DNA of 64,000 bases from Janthinobacterium sp. 17J80-10 (GTDB lineage: Bacteria > Pseudomonadota > Gammaproteobacteria > Burkholderiales > Burkholderiaceae_D): positions 1,984,001-2,048,000 of the forward strand of contig NZ_CP035311.1 of assembly GCF_004114795.1 (NCBI RefSeq), read 5' to 3'. The first letter of the stretch is position 1; the number at the start of each line of letters is the position of its first letter. The translations under genes were made by a program, and so were the position numbers. The notes under the pieces are model-generated. The model was not told the origin of the DNA, made no database searches, and saw only the letters and a list, made by a program, of their open reading frames with translations. Positions 47,947 to 57,834 of the stretch are shown here, piece after piece.

Positions 47947-48937
47947 TTTCTTCTCCTTGCGCAAACTCGTTGCCGTGTGTCAGTAATTTTTCCACTCGCA
48001 ATGCGTACTGGCCATTGAATTTGCCGTAGCTGCACTCCATCACCGGCACGCCATCCACTTCGGCGGCAATAGAGGAGGGAACCGTGAGCGGAATGATGTC
48101 GCCCACTTTCATGTTCAGGATGTCGCCAAAGGTGGCGCGGGCCGTGCCCATGTTGGCGACCAGTTCCACTTCGGCGGTCTGGATCTGTTGCGTCATCAGG
48201 CGCACCCAGCGCTTGTCCATTTCCAGCGTTTCACCCTGCAGGCTGGACGTCAGCAAGTCGCGGATCGGCTCGATCATCGAGTAGGGGACGCAGAAATGCA
48301 GTTCACCGGAGACTGGTCCGAGCTCGATGGTAAAGGTAGTGGACACCACCACTTCATTGGGGGTGGCGATATTGGCAAACTGGGTGTTCATCTCGGAACG
48401 GATGTACTCGAATTCAACCGGGTACACGGGCTCCCACGACTTGGCATAGTTTTCGAAGATGATGCCCAGCACGCGCTGGATGATGCGCTGCTCGGTCTGG
48501 GTAAAATCGCGTCCCTCGACCCGGGTATGGAAGCGGCCGTCGCCGCCGAACAGGTTATCGACCAGCAGGAATACCAGGTTGGGGTCGAGCACCATCAGCG
48601 CCGTGCCCCGCAGCGGCTTCATGTGGATCAGGTTCAGGTTGGTTGGCACCACCAGGTTGCGGATGAATTCGCTGTACTTGGAGACGCGCACCGGGCCGAT
48701 CGATACTTCAGCGCTGCGGCGCAGGAAATTGAAAAGGCCGATGCGCAACAGGCGCGCAAAACGTTCATTGATGATTTCCAGGGTCGGCATGCGTCCACGG
48801 ACGATGCGCTCCTGGGTCGCCAGGTTGTAGGGGCGGACTCCCGACACATCTTCCTGGGCCGGGGAATCGTCCAGGTCGCCGTTGACACCCCGGAGGAGGG
48901 CATCAACTTCTTCTTGTGAAAGGAAATTGTCAGCCAT
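47939..48937 (-). CDS. fliM: Flagellar motor switch protein FliM
   Basis: A 332-residue C-ring protein that binds CheY-P. The N-terminal peptide NFLSQEEVDALLRG (residues 4-17) is the CheY-binding segment (SILSQAEIDALLNG in E. coli). The middle CheC-like domain and the C-terminal SpoA domain are complete. It follows fliL by seven bases. Confidence 0.97.
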   Translation of the reverse strand: MADNFLSQEEVDALLRGVNGDLDDSPAQEDVSGVRPYNLATQERIVRGRMPTLEIINERFARLLRIGLFNFLRRSAEVSIGPVRVSKYSEFIRNLVVPTNLNLIHMKPLRGTALMVLDPNLVFLLVDNLFGGDGRFHTRVEGRDFTQTEQRIIQRVLGIIFENYAKSWEPVYPVEFEYIRSEMNTQFANIATPNEVVVSTTFTIELGPVSGELHFCVPYSMIEPIRDLLTSSLQGETLEMDKRWVRLMTQQIQTAEVELVANMGTARATFGDILNMKVGDIIPLTVPSSIAAEVDGVPVMECSYGKFNGQYALRVEKLLTHGNEFAQGEENG

Positions 48938-48944
48938 GGCGTCC

Positions 48945-49484
48945 TTACTGGATCACAAAGGAGGTAAAGAAGACATTGGCGGCATTTTGCGGTGCACCGT
49001 CCTGGATCAACGGCTGCCGTACCTGAGCCAGGATTTCATCGGCAAGCTTTTTCTTGCCCTCGACAGTGGAAATTTCCGAAGCCTTCTTGCCCGACAAGAG
49101 CAGCAGCAGGCGACTGCGTACCTGCGGCAAATACAACTTGATCGCCTCGACGTCTTTCGAGTCACCCACCTGCAGCGAAAAGGCAACTTGCAGGTATTGC
49201 TCGCCCTGGCCATCCGGCTGCAGGTTGACGGTAAAGGGATCCATCACCAGGAACACTGGTGGCTTGCCCGGATCAATCGTTTTTTTGGCATGCGTGCCTG
49301 GGGCGGCAGCGGGCTGACCGAGGAAGTACCAGGCAGCGGCGCCGCCGCCACCGGCCAGCAGCAAGATCATGAGAATCAGGATGAGCTTTTTGCCAGACTT
49401 TTTGGGCGCAACTGCGGGATGCTCCGCCGCTTCCGCGCCGCCTTTCGCGGGTGCTTTCTGAACTGCCTTGGGTGCTGTTGCCAT
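48945..49484 (-). CDS. fliL: Flagellar basal-body-associated protein FliL
   Basis: A 179-residue membrane protein that supports the stators. A lysine-rich cytoplasmic N-terminus leads to one membrane helix (about 33-54) and a periplasmic stomatin-like domain (about 75-179) ending FTSFVIQ. It begins fliL-R after a 247-bp gap from fliK. Confidence 0.94.
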   Translation of the reverse strand: MATAPKAVQKAPAKGGAEAAEHPAVAPKKSGKKLILILMILLLAGGGGAAAWYFLGQPAAAPGTHAKKTIDPGKPPVFLVMDPFTVNLQPDGQGEQYLQVAFSLQVGDSKDVEAIKLYLPQVRSRLLLLLSGKKASEISTVEGKKKLADEILAQVRQPLIQDGAPQNAANVFFTSFVIQ

Positions 49485-49731
49485 GGGAATTCCTTGTGTA
49501 CTGCCTAATCAGTTAATTGCATTATCGGGAAAAATACGTCGCCTGGATGCGTCGAACAGAGAGGGGAAGCGGGCGCATATTGCGGCTTTTAATCCGCCGT
49601 CTGCCTTACATTCCCCATGCGGTATCGCTGCCGGCAGCGTATGGTAAACGCAAACACGTGCCGTGGGGAACCCATGTGCAGATTCGTATCGAGAATGGGG
49701 AGCGCCCCGGCGCCTGGGCGCCGGTGGTGAT

Positions 49732-50904
49732 TCAGGCGAAGGTATCGACCAGGCCCTGGCCGCCAATGACCCTGCCGACACGGGGCGCCGGCGCCGATAC
49801 GGCCTCTGCGTCACCATTGCCAGCGCCGGCACCGGGTACGGACCTATGCGCGGCATGGCTGCCCGGCTGGTCATGCCGGTCGGGCATGCCTGCGCTGATC
49901 GAAGTCTGGCCCAGTGCCACTCCAGCCTCGCTCATCATGTCGCGCAAGCGGGGAAGCGCTGCTTCCAGTGCTTGCCGGACTTCGGGTTGCGCTGAGAAAA
50001 AGCTGGCGTCTGCCTGGCCGTTGCTGACGTTCAGTACGACCTGCAGCGGGCCAAGGTCTGGCGGATTGAGCGTCAGCGAAGCCGATTGCTGCGCACCGGC
50101 GACCATCCAGACGACTTTTTGCCCCAGTGCCTGATCCCACGCCGGGCTGCCGAAACGCGGTGCCAGGCGATCCGTGGCTTCGGCGCCGGCCGCTTGTGAC
50201 GCGCTCAGGGCGGCAGGCTGCGTTGCGGCGCCAGTCGTGGCCAGGGTCGACGCATCCTGCAGGCTGGTTGCCGCCGATAATTCTGGCAATGCCTCGGTCA
50301 TTTGCTCGTTGCCGCTGCCTGCCGCATCTGCAATGGCAGCTTGCAGCGGCGTGTCCTGCGGCTCGGCGGCCTGACGCAGCGCAGCCAGGAAATCGCCCTG
50401 ATCGCCTGCAGTGGAACCTGGCAACTCCTTGCCTGGGGCAGCGCTGGCCAGCAAGCCTTGTTCGCGCGCCAGTGCCGCACCATTGACGGCAGCAATTGCA
50501 TCGCCAGCGGTTGCACTTGCCTCTGCCGTGGCCTGTGGCAGCAGCAGATTCGCCGCCACCTGTGTCATCAATTCAGTTGCCGTTGGCGGAATGGCGGCGG
50601 TTTCGTCCGTTTGTTCCTCGGTTTCGCGCGATTTGGTACCGGCGCTGCTACCGGCGTTATTGGCGGCTTGAGACGATTCAGGCTGCTTGGCATTCGTTTG
50701 CTTCGTATCTGCCTGCTTGCTTTCGTTTTTGCCAGTTTGCCCAGCTCCACGGGGCTGCGCGGATTTGTCGGCCTCGCGCCGATCGGCAATCTGCTGCGAC
50801 AGCATCTGGTTGAAGCCACCATTGGAGGCGCCTGCAGCAGGCTTGGTGGAGACGGCCTGGTTGCCTGCCGGGCTGGAAACATTCAGAATTGCTGGAGTTT
50901 GCAT
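49732..50904 (-). CDS. fliK: Flagellar hook-length control protein FliK
   Basis: A 390-residue molecular ruler. The N-terminal two thirds are low-complexity (Ala, Gln, Ser, Thr). The C-terminal domain (about 250-345) has the FliK core SLTLNPPDLGPLQVVLNVS and ALEAALPRLRDMMSEAGV. It is exported and contacts FlhB to switch the substrate class. Position after fliJ fits. A second FliK-like gene is at 57818. Confidence 0.93.
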   Translation of the reverse strand: MQTPAILNVSSPAGNQAVSTKPAAGASNGGFNQMLSQQIADRREADKSAQPRGAGQTGKNESKQADTKQTNAKQPESSQAANNAGSSAGTKSRETEEQTDETAAIPPTATELMTQVAANLLLPQATAEASATAGDAIAAVNGAALAREQGLLASAAPGKELPGSTAGDQGDFLAALRQAAEPQDTPLQAAIADAAGSGNEQMTEALPELSAATSLQDASTLATTGAATQPAALSASQAAGAEATDRLAPRFGSPAWDQALGQKVVWMVAGAQQSASLTLNPPDLGPLQVVLNVSNGQADASFFSAQPEVRQALEAALPRLRDMMSEAGVALGQTSISAGMPDRHDQPGSHAAHRSVPGAGAGNGDAEAVSAPAPRVGRVIGGQGLVDTFA

Positions 50905-50952
50905 GCTGTCATCACCATTTCGTTGATCATGTCGCGGTGGCGTCGTGCCGCC

Positions 50953-51393
50953 CTAGCGCTTGAAATTTGCGCTACGTGCCGCGTACTCGTCCATCTGCTT
51001 CTGGTCGCGCTTGTTTTCCTTGTGCAGCCGTGCGGTCTCCGCCCGGCTTGCCAGCGTATCGTACGACATCCGCTTGCGCTCGCATTCCTGCCATGACTTG
51101 CGTTCGCTGTCGACACGGTGCCTGGCGTTTTGCACGATTGTTTCCTGACCGGTGATGGCGGTATCGAGCTTGTCGATGAAAAGCTGGAAATTGCGGTATT
51201 CCATCGCACTGATGCCATTCGCCTGGTTATTCTGGAAGCGGGCGGCATATTCATCGCGGTAGCCGAGCAGCATCGTCAGCTTCTTTTCGGTATCTTCCGC
51301 AGCGCGCAGCGCTTCGCCCAGCCGCTTGGCAGCCTCGTCGCTGTCCTTTACGGCGAGCTCAATCAGGGTCAACAGGGCGGATGGATTGGCCAT
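50953..51393 (-). CDS. fliJ: Flagellar export chaperone FliJ
   Basis: A 146-residue, charged, almost wholly helical (coiled-coil) protein. It starts MANPSALLTLIELAVKDSDE. FliJ activates the FliI ATPase and escorts chaperones. It follows fliI by 33 bp and precedes fliK, the standard order. Confidence 0.9.
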   Translation of the reverse strand: MANPSALLTLIELAVKDSDEAAKRLGEALRAAEDTEKKLTMLLGYRDEYAARFQNNQANGISAMEYRNFQLFIDKLDTAITGQETIVQNARHRVDSERKSWQECERKRMSYDTLASRAETARLHKENKRDQKQMDEYAARSANFKR

Positions 51394-51426
51394 ATTGGTA
51401 TATTAAACCAGGCAACCCCTCGTCAA

Positions 51427-52830
51427 TCAGGGGAATAGCGTGGCAAGTTGCTGCAAGCTCTCGTTTATGCCCGCCCGCTCGGTGATGTCTTGTTGTAAAA
51501 ATTTCTCTATTTTCGGGAAGAGCGCAATCGCCTGGTCCAGCACCGGGTCGCTGCCATGGGCATAGGCGCCGACACTGATCAGATCGCGGTTGCGCTGGTA
51601 GCGCGAAGTCAGCTGCTTGAGCTGCCGGGACAGTTTCTGGTGTTTGGCGTCGGTGATGTTGTGCATGGCGCGGCTGATCGATTGCTCGATGTCGATCGCC
51701 GGATAATGGCCGGCTTCGGCCAGCGTGCGGTTGAGGACGATATGGCCGTCAAGGATCGCCCGGGCCGAGTCGGCGATCGGATCCTGCTGGTCGTCGCCTT
51801 CGGTCAGTACGGTATAGAAGGCCGTGATCGAGCCGCCGCCGGGCTTGCCGTTGCCGGCGCGTTCTACCAGCGCCGGCAGCTTGGCAAAGACGGAGGGCGG
51901 ATAGCCCTTGGTCGCCGGCGGCTCGCCGATGGCCAGGGCGATTTCACGCTGCGCCATGGCATAGCGGGTGAGCGAATCCATGATCAGCAAGACATGCTTG
52001 CCTTCGTCCCGGAAATGTTCGGCAATCGCCGTAGTGTAGGCGGCGCCCTGCAGGCGCATCAGCGGCGGGGTGTCGGCCGGCGCTGCCACTACAACGGAGC
52101 GCGCCAGGCCTTCCGGCCCGAGGATCTGCTCGATGAATTCCTTGACTTCGCGGCCGCGCTCGCCGATCAGGCCGACCACGATGACGTCCGCGGTGGTGTA
52201 GCGCGCCATCATCCCAAGCAATACCGATTTACCCACGCCCGAGCCGGCAAACAGGCCCATGCGCTGGCCGCGGCCGACCGTCAGCATGCTGTTAATGGCG
52301 CGCACGCCGACATCGAGAATATGGGAAATTGGCTCGCGCCCGAGCGGGTTGGCAGCGCGCACATTCAGAGGGGCCGAGTGCCGATGGTGCAGGGGGCCGA
52401 GATTGTCGAGCGGGCGCCCGGCGCCGTCCAGGACGCGCCCCAGCAATTCATCGCCGACCGGCAGATGGCGTCCACGGTCGCTTGGCCGTCGGCGCGGATG
52501 GTTGACTGCGCCAGCGCGCGGCAGCGATTGCACTGCTTCCACAGGAAATACCCGGCTACCGGGGATCACCCCCTCGACATCGCTTTGCGGCATCAGGAAC
52601 AGCTTGTCATCGTTGAAGCCAACGACTTCCGCCTCGATTTTCGAGCCATTCGGCAGCGGGATGGTGCAGGCGCTGCCTACGGCAAGTTTGAGGCCGACGG
52701 CTTCCATGACCAGCCCCGCGACCCGGGTGACGCGGCCGGAAACCTGCATCGGCTCGGCGATTGCGGCCAGTTCGCCGCAATCACGCAGGAATGCTTGCCA
52801 GCGGCCGGTGCGCGTGGACAGGTCGCTCAT
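51427..52830 (-). CDS. fliI: Flagellum-specific ATPase FliI
   Basis: A 467-residue export ATPase related to F1 beta. The Walker A is GSGVGKS (196-202), Walker B is [13 protein letters not shown] and the conserved [19 protein letters not shown] follows. The start is ATG 52830, which overlaps the fliH stop by one base (TAATG). It is regulated by FliH and activated by FliJ, both neighbours. Confidence 0.97.
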   Translation of the reverse strand: MSDLSTRTGRWQAFLRDCGELAAIAEPMQVSGRVTRVAGLVMEAVGLKLAVGSACTIPLPNGSKIEAEVVGFNDDKLFLMPQSDVEGVIPGSRVFPVEAVQSLPRAGAVNHPRRRPSDRGRHLPVGDELLGRVLDGAGRPLDNLGPLHHRHSAPLNVRAANPLGREPISHILDVGVRAINSMLTVGRGQRMGLFAGSGVGKSVLLGMMARYTTADVIVVGLIGERGREVKEFIEQILGPEGLARSVVVAAPADTPPLMRLQGAAYTTAIAEHFRDEGKHVLLIMDSLTRYAMAQREIALAIGEPPATKGYPPSVFAKLPALVERAGNGKPGGGSITAFYTVLTEGDDQQDPIADSARAILDGHIVLNRTLAEAGHYPAIDIEQSISRAMHNITDAKHQKLSRQLKQLTSRYQRNRDLISVGAYAHGSDPVLDQAIALFPKIEKFLQQDITERAGINESLQQLATLFP

Positions 52831-53483
52831 TACACAAGCCACTCCGACTGCTTGCCGAGCGCTTCAGCCAGTCGCTGCCAGCGGGTATCGATGCCGGCAT
52901 CGATCTGGTTCGTGGCAGTGTCGATGCGGCAGCCGCCGCGCTGGATGTGGCCATCCTCGACGATGCGCCAGCCGGCCTTTTCCAGTTCGTCGTGCATCTG
53001 CGCCTTGATGACAGCAGCATCCTGCGGGTTAAGCATCAGCAGGGCAGGCTGCTGCAGGCTCGGCAAGTAGCGGATCGCCTCGCTGACGATGGGCGCCACC
53101 AGTTCGGGACGCACTGTCAGCGCGGTTTTCAGCATGGCTTTGGCCAGGTCCAGCGCCAGTTCCAGCACATCGTTGGCAATTGCCTGGTCTGCGCGCGTGG
53201 CTTCCTCGCCCAGTTGCTCGGCAACCTGCCGCAAGTGCTTCATTTCTGCGGCAGCGGCGGCGCGGCCCTGCGCCAGGCCTTCTGCGCGGCCTTCCGCAAA
53301 ACCCTCGGCGTGGCCGCGGGCGCGCGCCTCCTCGCGGATGGCGGCAATTTCCTCGACGCCGATCTTCGGCGGCGGCGGGGCAACCGGGACCGGCTGCGCT
53401 TCGGGCCGGGTATCGCCGAATGAGCGCATTTCCCAGCGTTCGAAGGCGGATTGCTGTTCCTTGGGCAGGATGGCATTAGACAT
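52830..53483 (-). CDS. fliH: Flagellar ATPase regulator FliH
   Basis: A 217-residue regulator of FliI. It has the FliH glycine-repeat helix ([18 protein letters not shown], about 55-72), where Gly falls every fourth residue. The V-ATPase E-like C-terminal domain follows (about 110-215). The start 53483 overlaps fliG by eight bases. Confidence 0.94.
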   Translation of the reverse strand: MSNAILPKEQQSAFERWEMRSFGDTRPEAQPVPVAPPPPKIGVEEIAAIREEARARGHAEGFAEGRAEGLAQGRAAAAAEMKHLRQVAEQLGEEATRADQAIANDVLELALDLAKAMLKTALTVRPELVAPIVSEAIRYLPSLQQPALLMLNPQDAAVIKAQMHDELEKAGWRIVEDGHIQRGGCRIDTATNQIDAGIDTRWQRLAEALGKQSEWLV

Positions 53484-54471
53484 ACGCATCCTCGCCCTTT
53501 GCACCGAGGATGATCTGGCCTTCGTCGGCCAGGCGGCGGACGATCTGCAGGATTTCTTTCTGCTGGGCCTCGACTTCCGACAGGCGCACCGGCCCTTTCG
53601 ATTCGAGGTCTTCGCGCATCATCTCGGCGGCGCGCTGCGACATGTTCTTGAAGAACTTCTCGCGCAAATCCTGGCTTGCGCCCTTCAGTGCAACGATCAG
53701 CGATTCCGACTGGACTTCGCGCAGCAGGATCTGGATGCCGCGGTCTTCAATATCGAGGATGTTATCGAATACGAACATCTCATCCATGATCTTTTGCGCC
53801 ATGTCGGCATCGTAATTCTTCAGGTTGGAGAGGACGGATTGCTCGGTGTCGCTGGAGAGGAAGTTGAGAATCTCGGCCGCCGCGCGCACGCCGCCCATCG
53901 GTTTTTTCTTGATGCTCTCGTTGCCGGACAGGAGCTTGGTCAGCACTTCGTTCAATTCGCGCAAGGCGCTCGGCTGCACGCCGTCCAGCGTGGCAATGCG
54001 CAGCACCACGTCGTTGCGCAGCCGTTCCGTGAAATGGTCCAGCACTTCGCAGGCGTGGTAGCGCTCAAGGTGCACCAGGATGGTGGCAATAATCTGCGGA
54101 TGTTCGTTGCGGATCAGTTCGGCCACCGATTGCGCATCCATCCACTTCAGGCTTTCGATGCCGGAGGAGTCGCGCGTGCCGAGAATGCGGTTGAGCAGTG
54201 AGGCCGCCTTGTCGTCGCCCAGCGCCTTGGTCAGCACCTGGCGGATGTATTCATCCGAATCCACGCCGAGCGCCGACGCCTGTTCGGTCTCGGTGCGGAA
54301 GTTTTCCAGAACTTCTTCCAGCCTGGCATTGGCGACGCCTTTCATACCGGACATGGCGGCGCCCAGCTTCTGCACCTCGCGCGGGCCCAGATACTTCATC
54401 ACTTCGGCGGCTTCATCCTCGCCCAGTGCCAGCATCAGGATCGCGCCTTTTTCTATGCCTGCATCACTCAT
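53476..54471 (-). CDS. fliG: Flagellar motor switch protein FliG
   Basis: A 331-residue torque-transmitting C-ring protein (331 in E. coli also). The N-terminal domain binds FliF; the middle domain has the EHPQ motif (RNEHPQIIATILVHLE). The C-terminal charged helix follows VLSNLKNYDADMAQKIMDEM...VFDNILDIEDRGIQ. It overlaps fliF by eight bases. Confidence 0.97.
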   Translation of the reverse strand: MSDAGIEKGAILMLALGEDEAAEVMKYLGPREVQKLGAAMSGMKGVANARLEEVLENFRTETEQASALGVDSDEYIRQVLTKALGDDKAASLLNRILGTRDSSGIESLKWMDAQSVAELIRNEHPQIIATILVHLERYHACEVLDHFTERLRNDVVLRIATLDGVQPSALRELNEVLTKLLSGNESIKKKPMGGVRAAAEILNFLSSDTEQSVLSNLKNYDADMAQKIMDEMFVFDNILDIEDRGIQILLREVQSESLIVALKGASQDLREKFFKNMSQRAAEMMREDLESKGPVRLSEVEAQQKEILQIVRRLADEGQIILGAKGEDAYV

Positions 54472-56110
54472 TTGTTCCCACCCAGGACTTGACTACGTTT
54501 GCGACCAGCTTCGGATCGTCGCGCGCCAGTTGCTTGGCGCGGTTCAGGTTATGCTCATAGCCGCGCGGCTGGATCTCAACGATGTCATCGTCAACCTCGA
54601 CCGACTGCTCAAGGGCCGGCGGCGGAGGAGGCTGCAGGCTGGCGTCGATGCGCGCCCAGATTGGCTTGAGGATCTTAAAATACAGCAGCAGGAGCAGGAC
54701 GATTCCGAGCAAATACCGGCCCACATCCTTGGCCAGTTGCAGCATCGTGTCCGGCTGTTTCCAGATCGGCAGCGGTTCGATCTTTTCCTTGTCCATGCCG
54801 GCGAACGGACTATTGACGACGTTCAGCGTGTCGCCGCGGTCGCGGTTGAAACCCATCGCTTCCTTGACCAGGTCGGCGATCTGGGTTTTTTCCGCCTCGG
54901 ACAGCGGCTTCATCGTCACCTTGCCATCCTTGGCCACTTCGCGCTTGTAGTTCACCACCACCGCGACGGAAAGCCGCTTGACGCCGCCCATGGGCTGTTG
55001 CACGTAGCGCACCGTCTTGTCGACTTCGTAATTGACGGTGACATCCTTTTGCACGCTGGCGCCCGGGGCGATATTCGCGCCGGTTGTGCCGGCAGCACCT
55101 GAGGCCGGGACGGTGAGGGGGGCAGTGGCCGGTGCCGGCGGCTGGTTCGACAGCGCACCGGGGACGCCACCGGGGCCGCCCTGGGCGCCGTTGAGCGCTT
55201 CGCTGGATTGCTGGCTGCGCACCGTGCCGCTGTTGGGCTCCTGGTTGGGCTTGTAGATCTCGGCTGCCTGTTCGGTATGGCTGAAATCGACGTCCGCGGT
55301 GGCTTCGGCGCGCACATTGTCGGCGCCGACGATTGGCGTGATGATCGATTCGATGCGCTTGACAATGCTTTGCTGGAGTTCCTGCACATATTTCAGCTGG
55401 CTGGGATCGAGGCCGTTGGTATCACGCGGCTTGTCGTTTTGCGACAACAGGTTGCCGTTCTGGTCGATCACGCTGACGTTCTTGGGCGGTAATTCCGGCA
55501 CGCTGCTGGCAACCAGGTGGACCACGGCGTTGACTTGCTGCTGGTCGAGGCTGCGGCCGGGATGCAGGTTGATCAGCACCGAGGCCGTCGGCTTCTGCTG
55601 GTCGCGCAGGAACACGGAAGCCTTTGGCAGGGCCAGGTGCACGCGCGCAGCGGCGACCTGGGCGATGGCCTGGATCGAGCGTGCCAGTTCGCCTTCCAGG
55701 GCGCGCTGGAAATTGACCTGTTCATGGAATTGCGACACGCCCAGTTTTTGGTTTTCCATCAGCTCGAAACCGACGTTGCCGCCCTTGGGCAAGCCTTGCG
55801 ATGCCAGCTTCAGGCGGGCGTCATGCACCTGCGTTGCGGGCACCAGGATGGCGCCGCCGCCTTCGGCATACTTGTAGGGGATGTTCATCTGCTGCAGGGA
55901 CGCGACGATGGCGCCACCGTCGCGGTCCGAGAAATTGGAAAACAGTACCCGGTAATCCGGTTGCTGGCTCCACATCCAGACGCCTGCCATGACAGCTACT
56001 GCGACTGCAGCGCCGACCATCAGGATAATGTTGCGTCCCGCCGCCGATTGCGCGAATCCTGCCATGCCGGTGGATGCGGGAGCCAGGGCGCCGTCGCCTG
56101 CTACTGCCAT
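54464..56110 (-). CDS. fliF: Flagellar MS-ring protein FliF
   Basis: A 548-residue MS-ring subunit. Membrane helices are at about 25-45 and 445-465. The YscJ-type ring-building domains lie between them (about 48-220), with LPKASVFLRDQQKPTASVLI. The C-terminal tail (EQSVEVDDDIVEIQPRGYE then KLVANVVKSWV) binds FliG. It heads the fliF-R operon and is divergent from fliE, with a 214-bp shared region. Confidence 0.97.
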   Translation of the reverse strand: MAVAGDGALAPASTGMAGFAQSAAGRNIILMVGAAVAVAVMAGVWMWSQQPDYRVLFSNFSDRDGGAIVASLQQMNIPYKYAEGGGAILVPATQVHDARLKLASQGLPKGGNVGFELMENQKLGVSQFHEQVNFQRALEGELARSIQAIAQVAAARVHLALPKASVFLRDQQKPTASVLINLHPGRSLDQQQVNAVVHLVASSVPELPPKNVSVIDQNGNLLSQNDKPRDTNGLDPSQLKYVQELQQSIVKRIESIITPIVGADNVRAEATADVDFSHTEQAAEIYKPNQEPNSGTVRSQQSSEALNGAQGGPGGVPGALSNQPPAPATAPLTVPASGAAGTTGANIAPGASVQKDVTVNYEVDKTVRYVQQPMGGVKRLSVAVVVNYKREVAKDGKVTMKPLSEAEKTQIADLVKEAMGFNRDRGDTLNVVNSPFAGMDKEKIEPLPIWKQPDTMLQLAKDVGRYLLGIVLLLLLYFKILKPIWARIDASLQPPPPPALEQSVEVDDDIVEIQPRGYEHNLNRAKQLARDDPKLVANVVKSWVGTNE

Positions 56111-56156
56111 GATGTGCCTCCCTGTTTGCTGTTATTTACGATTGTATGCGTCACGG

Positions 56157-56197
56157 AATTCCCCAAATGCCAATCCCTTTTCGGGTTTTGGGTAATT
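56157..56197. promoter_or_regulatory. Imperfect dyad between divergent fliF and fliE
   Basis: AATTCCCCAAA (56157-56167) and TTTGGGTAATT (56187-56197) pair at ten of eleven positions around a 19-bp spacer. It lies 47 bp before fliF. Its length and spacing would suit an FlhDC-type class II site, but I cannot confirm the consensus. Confidence 0.4.
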
Positions 56198-56324
56198 GTC
56201 AGGGTGGACGGTAAGTTTTGATCCTTAGAATAGAGCAATATTTTCATAGCTTATCAGAGCGCCGGATCTTTGTGCGAATGCTAAGGTAGCGCTGTGAAAA
56301 AGTCGTACCCCAGAGGAGTATTCC

Positions 56325-56690
56325 ATGAAAACCCAGATGATCGACACCGGCCGCATTGAAGCCATGATGGCCCAGCTGAAGGCGGCTGCCAGCCGGCCCC
56401 AGGGTGCCCAAGTCCCCCAGGGCATCAATGGCGCGGCCGCCGCCGGCGCCACCGCCTCGACCAAGAAGGTCGACTTCGGCGATGCCCTCAAGGCCTCGCT
56501 CGACCAGGTCAACCAGTCCCAGCAAAAAGCCGAACAGCTGGGACAAGCCTTCATGACCGGTGACGACAAGGTGAGTCTTTCTGATGTGATGATTTCGATG
56601 CAGAAGGCAAATATCAACTTCCAGGCCACGGTTCAGGTACGCAACAAGCTGGTTTCAGCTTATCAGGACATCATGAACATGCAGGTGTAA
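56325..56690 (+). CDS. fliE: Flagellar hook-basal body complex protein FliE
   Basis: A 121-residue rod/MS-ring adaptor. Family text is FGDALKASLDQVNQSQQKAE, and the C-terminus is VSLSDVMISMQKANINFQA then RNKLVSAYQDIMNM. The start ATG 56325 follows AGAGGAG. It stands alone on the plus strand, divergent from fliF and convergent with the ycgR-like gene. Confidence 0.96.
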   Translation: MKTQMIDTGRIEAMMAQLKAAASRPQGAQVPQGINGAAAAGATASTKKVDFGDALKASLDQVNQSQQKAEQLGQAFMTGDDKVSLSDVMISMQKANINFQATVQVRNKLVSAYQDIMNMQV

Positions 56691-56711
56691 GCCGGCAGGG
56701 GCCGGCCGGCA

Positions 56712-57482
56712 TCACTTCAGATTGCCGGTGATCTTGGCGTTTTGCTCGCGTTCCAGCTTGGTGATGTAGCGCTGGATCGCTGACAGCATGGAAGGGGGCA
56801 GTTCAATGAACAGGCAACCAATGCGGCGCACCGATTTCCCCGTCGGCAGGTTGATATCCTGCCAGTTGCGCACCTCGAGCGCAGTCACCACGACCGTATT
56901 GCCCGGTAAATGGATGCGGCAGTCGCGATAAATGGTGCCGAAAGTCGTATCCAGGGCTTTTTTCTCATCCACCAGCGCCACGCCGCCGCCGCTGACGTTT
57001 TGTAGCGTCAGAGTGACGGTTTCGACACCCAGTTCATGCTGAAGCGGGACGGTGCAGCGCACCGGATTGCTGATCGGGGTCGGTACGCGGTAGTATTCGC
57101 GCCGCTGCAAGCGGATTGCCGAGCCCGGAACGGCCAGGGAAAGCGCCGGCAAGCCCTCATACGTACATTCCTGCACGCTTTCAGAAAAAAACAGGATGCG
57201 GATCCGGTCGAGGACCGTTTCGAATGAAATGTTGTTGCTTTCGGCGATGCGCCGGTTCATCGTCGGGTTCGAGGCGCAATCGATGAACAGGGTATTGGTT
57301 TCCTCATCGACGCCCAGCACCGAAGTGATCACGGCTTCCGCACTGCCGTTGACCAGCATCGTGATCAACTGGCGTTGCTGTTCCAGCGAGCGCAGCAGGG
57401 TGACGATTTCCCGGCGCGAATGCACCTGATAGGGACTCAGTTCCTCTTCCCTGGGGTTGTCCGGATTGATGATGGTTCGCAT
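56712..57482 (-). CDS. ycgR: YcgR-type PilZ flagellar brake protein
   Basis: A 256-residue c-di-GMP effector. It has an N-terminal YcgR domain (about 15-115) and a PilZ domain (about 125-245). The RxxxR-type ligand motif is RREYYR at 127-132 and the (D/N)xSxxG motif is NVSGGG at 162-167, so c-di-GMP binding is expected. YcgR slows the motor when c-di-GMP is high, opposed here by the HD-GYP proteins. It is the last gene on the minus strand before fliE converges. Confidence 0.9.
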   Translation of the reverse strand: MRTIINPDNPREEELSPYQVHSRREIVTLLRSLEQQRQLITMLVNGSAEAVITSVLGVDEETNTLFIDCASNPTMNRRIAESNNISFETVLDRIRILFFSESVQECTYEGLPALSLAVPGSAIRLQRREYYRVPTPISNPVRCTVPLQHELGVETVTLTLQNVSGGGVALVDEKKALDTTFGTIYRDCRIHLPGNTVVVTALEVRNWQDINLPTGKSVRRIGCLFIELPPSMLSAIQRYITKLEREQNAKITGNLK

Positions 57483-57543
57483 CTAGCTTTTGTTATGTTG
57501 AATCTGGGCGGCGCGCCAGCCGTCTCCTGGCGCCGGTGGCGTA

Positions 57544-57834
57544 TCATACCTCGTCATTGCGACGTTGCCCAGAGTCAAGATGATAAAGCCACGCCAGCAG
57601 TTCTGCAACGGCACGGTACAGGGCGGGCGGGATGTGGCTATCGAGATCCACCTGCATCAGCAGGGCCACCAATTCTTTCGATTGATGCACGAATACGCCG
57701 TTTTCGCGGGCGCGCCGGATGATTTCCTCGGCGATCAAGCCGCGCCCCTTGGCCAGCACCTTGGGGGCGGGTTCTCCCGCGAGATAGGCCAGGGCAACCG
57801 CGTTCTGCGGCCGCGGATCAGGTTTGCTCGTCAT
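57544..57834 (-). CDS. FlhB-C-like export-switch domain protein without NPTH
   Basis: A 96-residue stand-alone version of the FlhB cytoplasmic domain. It aligns with FlhB after the cleavage site: NAVALAYLAGEPAPKVLAKG matches YAVALKY...APQVVAKG, and IPPALYRAVAELLAWLY matches the FlhB end. The NPTH site is replaced (PQNA), and no membrane helices are present. It overlaps the FliK-like gene upstream by 17 bases, so the two are translated together. Short FlhB-like proteins (FlhX/FlhB2 type) can substitute for the FlhB C-domain. Start may be 57843. Confidence 0.8.
   Translation of the reverse strand: MTSKPDPRPQNAVALAYLAGEPAPKVLAKGRGLIAEEIIRRARENGVFVHQSKELVALLMQVDLDSHIPPALYRAVAELLAWLYHLDSGQRRNDEV

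Noticed and set aside
49485-49731. Possible sigma-54 promoter or small gene between fliK and fliL
   Set aside because: A GGCAC...TGC sequence on the minus strand near 49650 has a spacing one base short of the required GG-N10-GC. No coding signal is seen; I regard the 247 bp as an ordinary gap.
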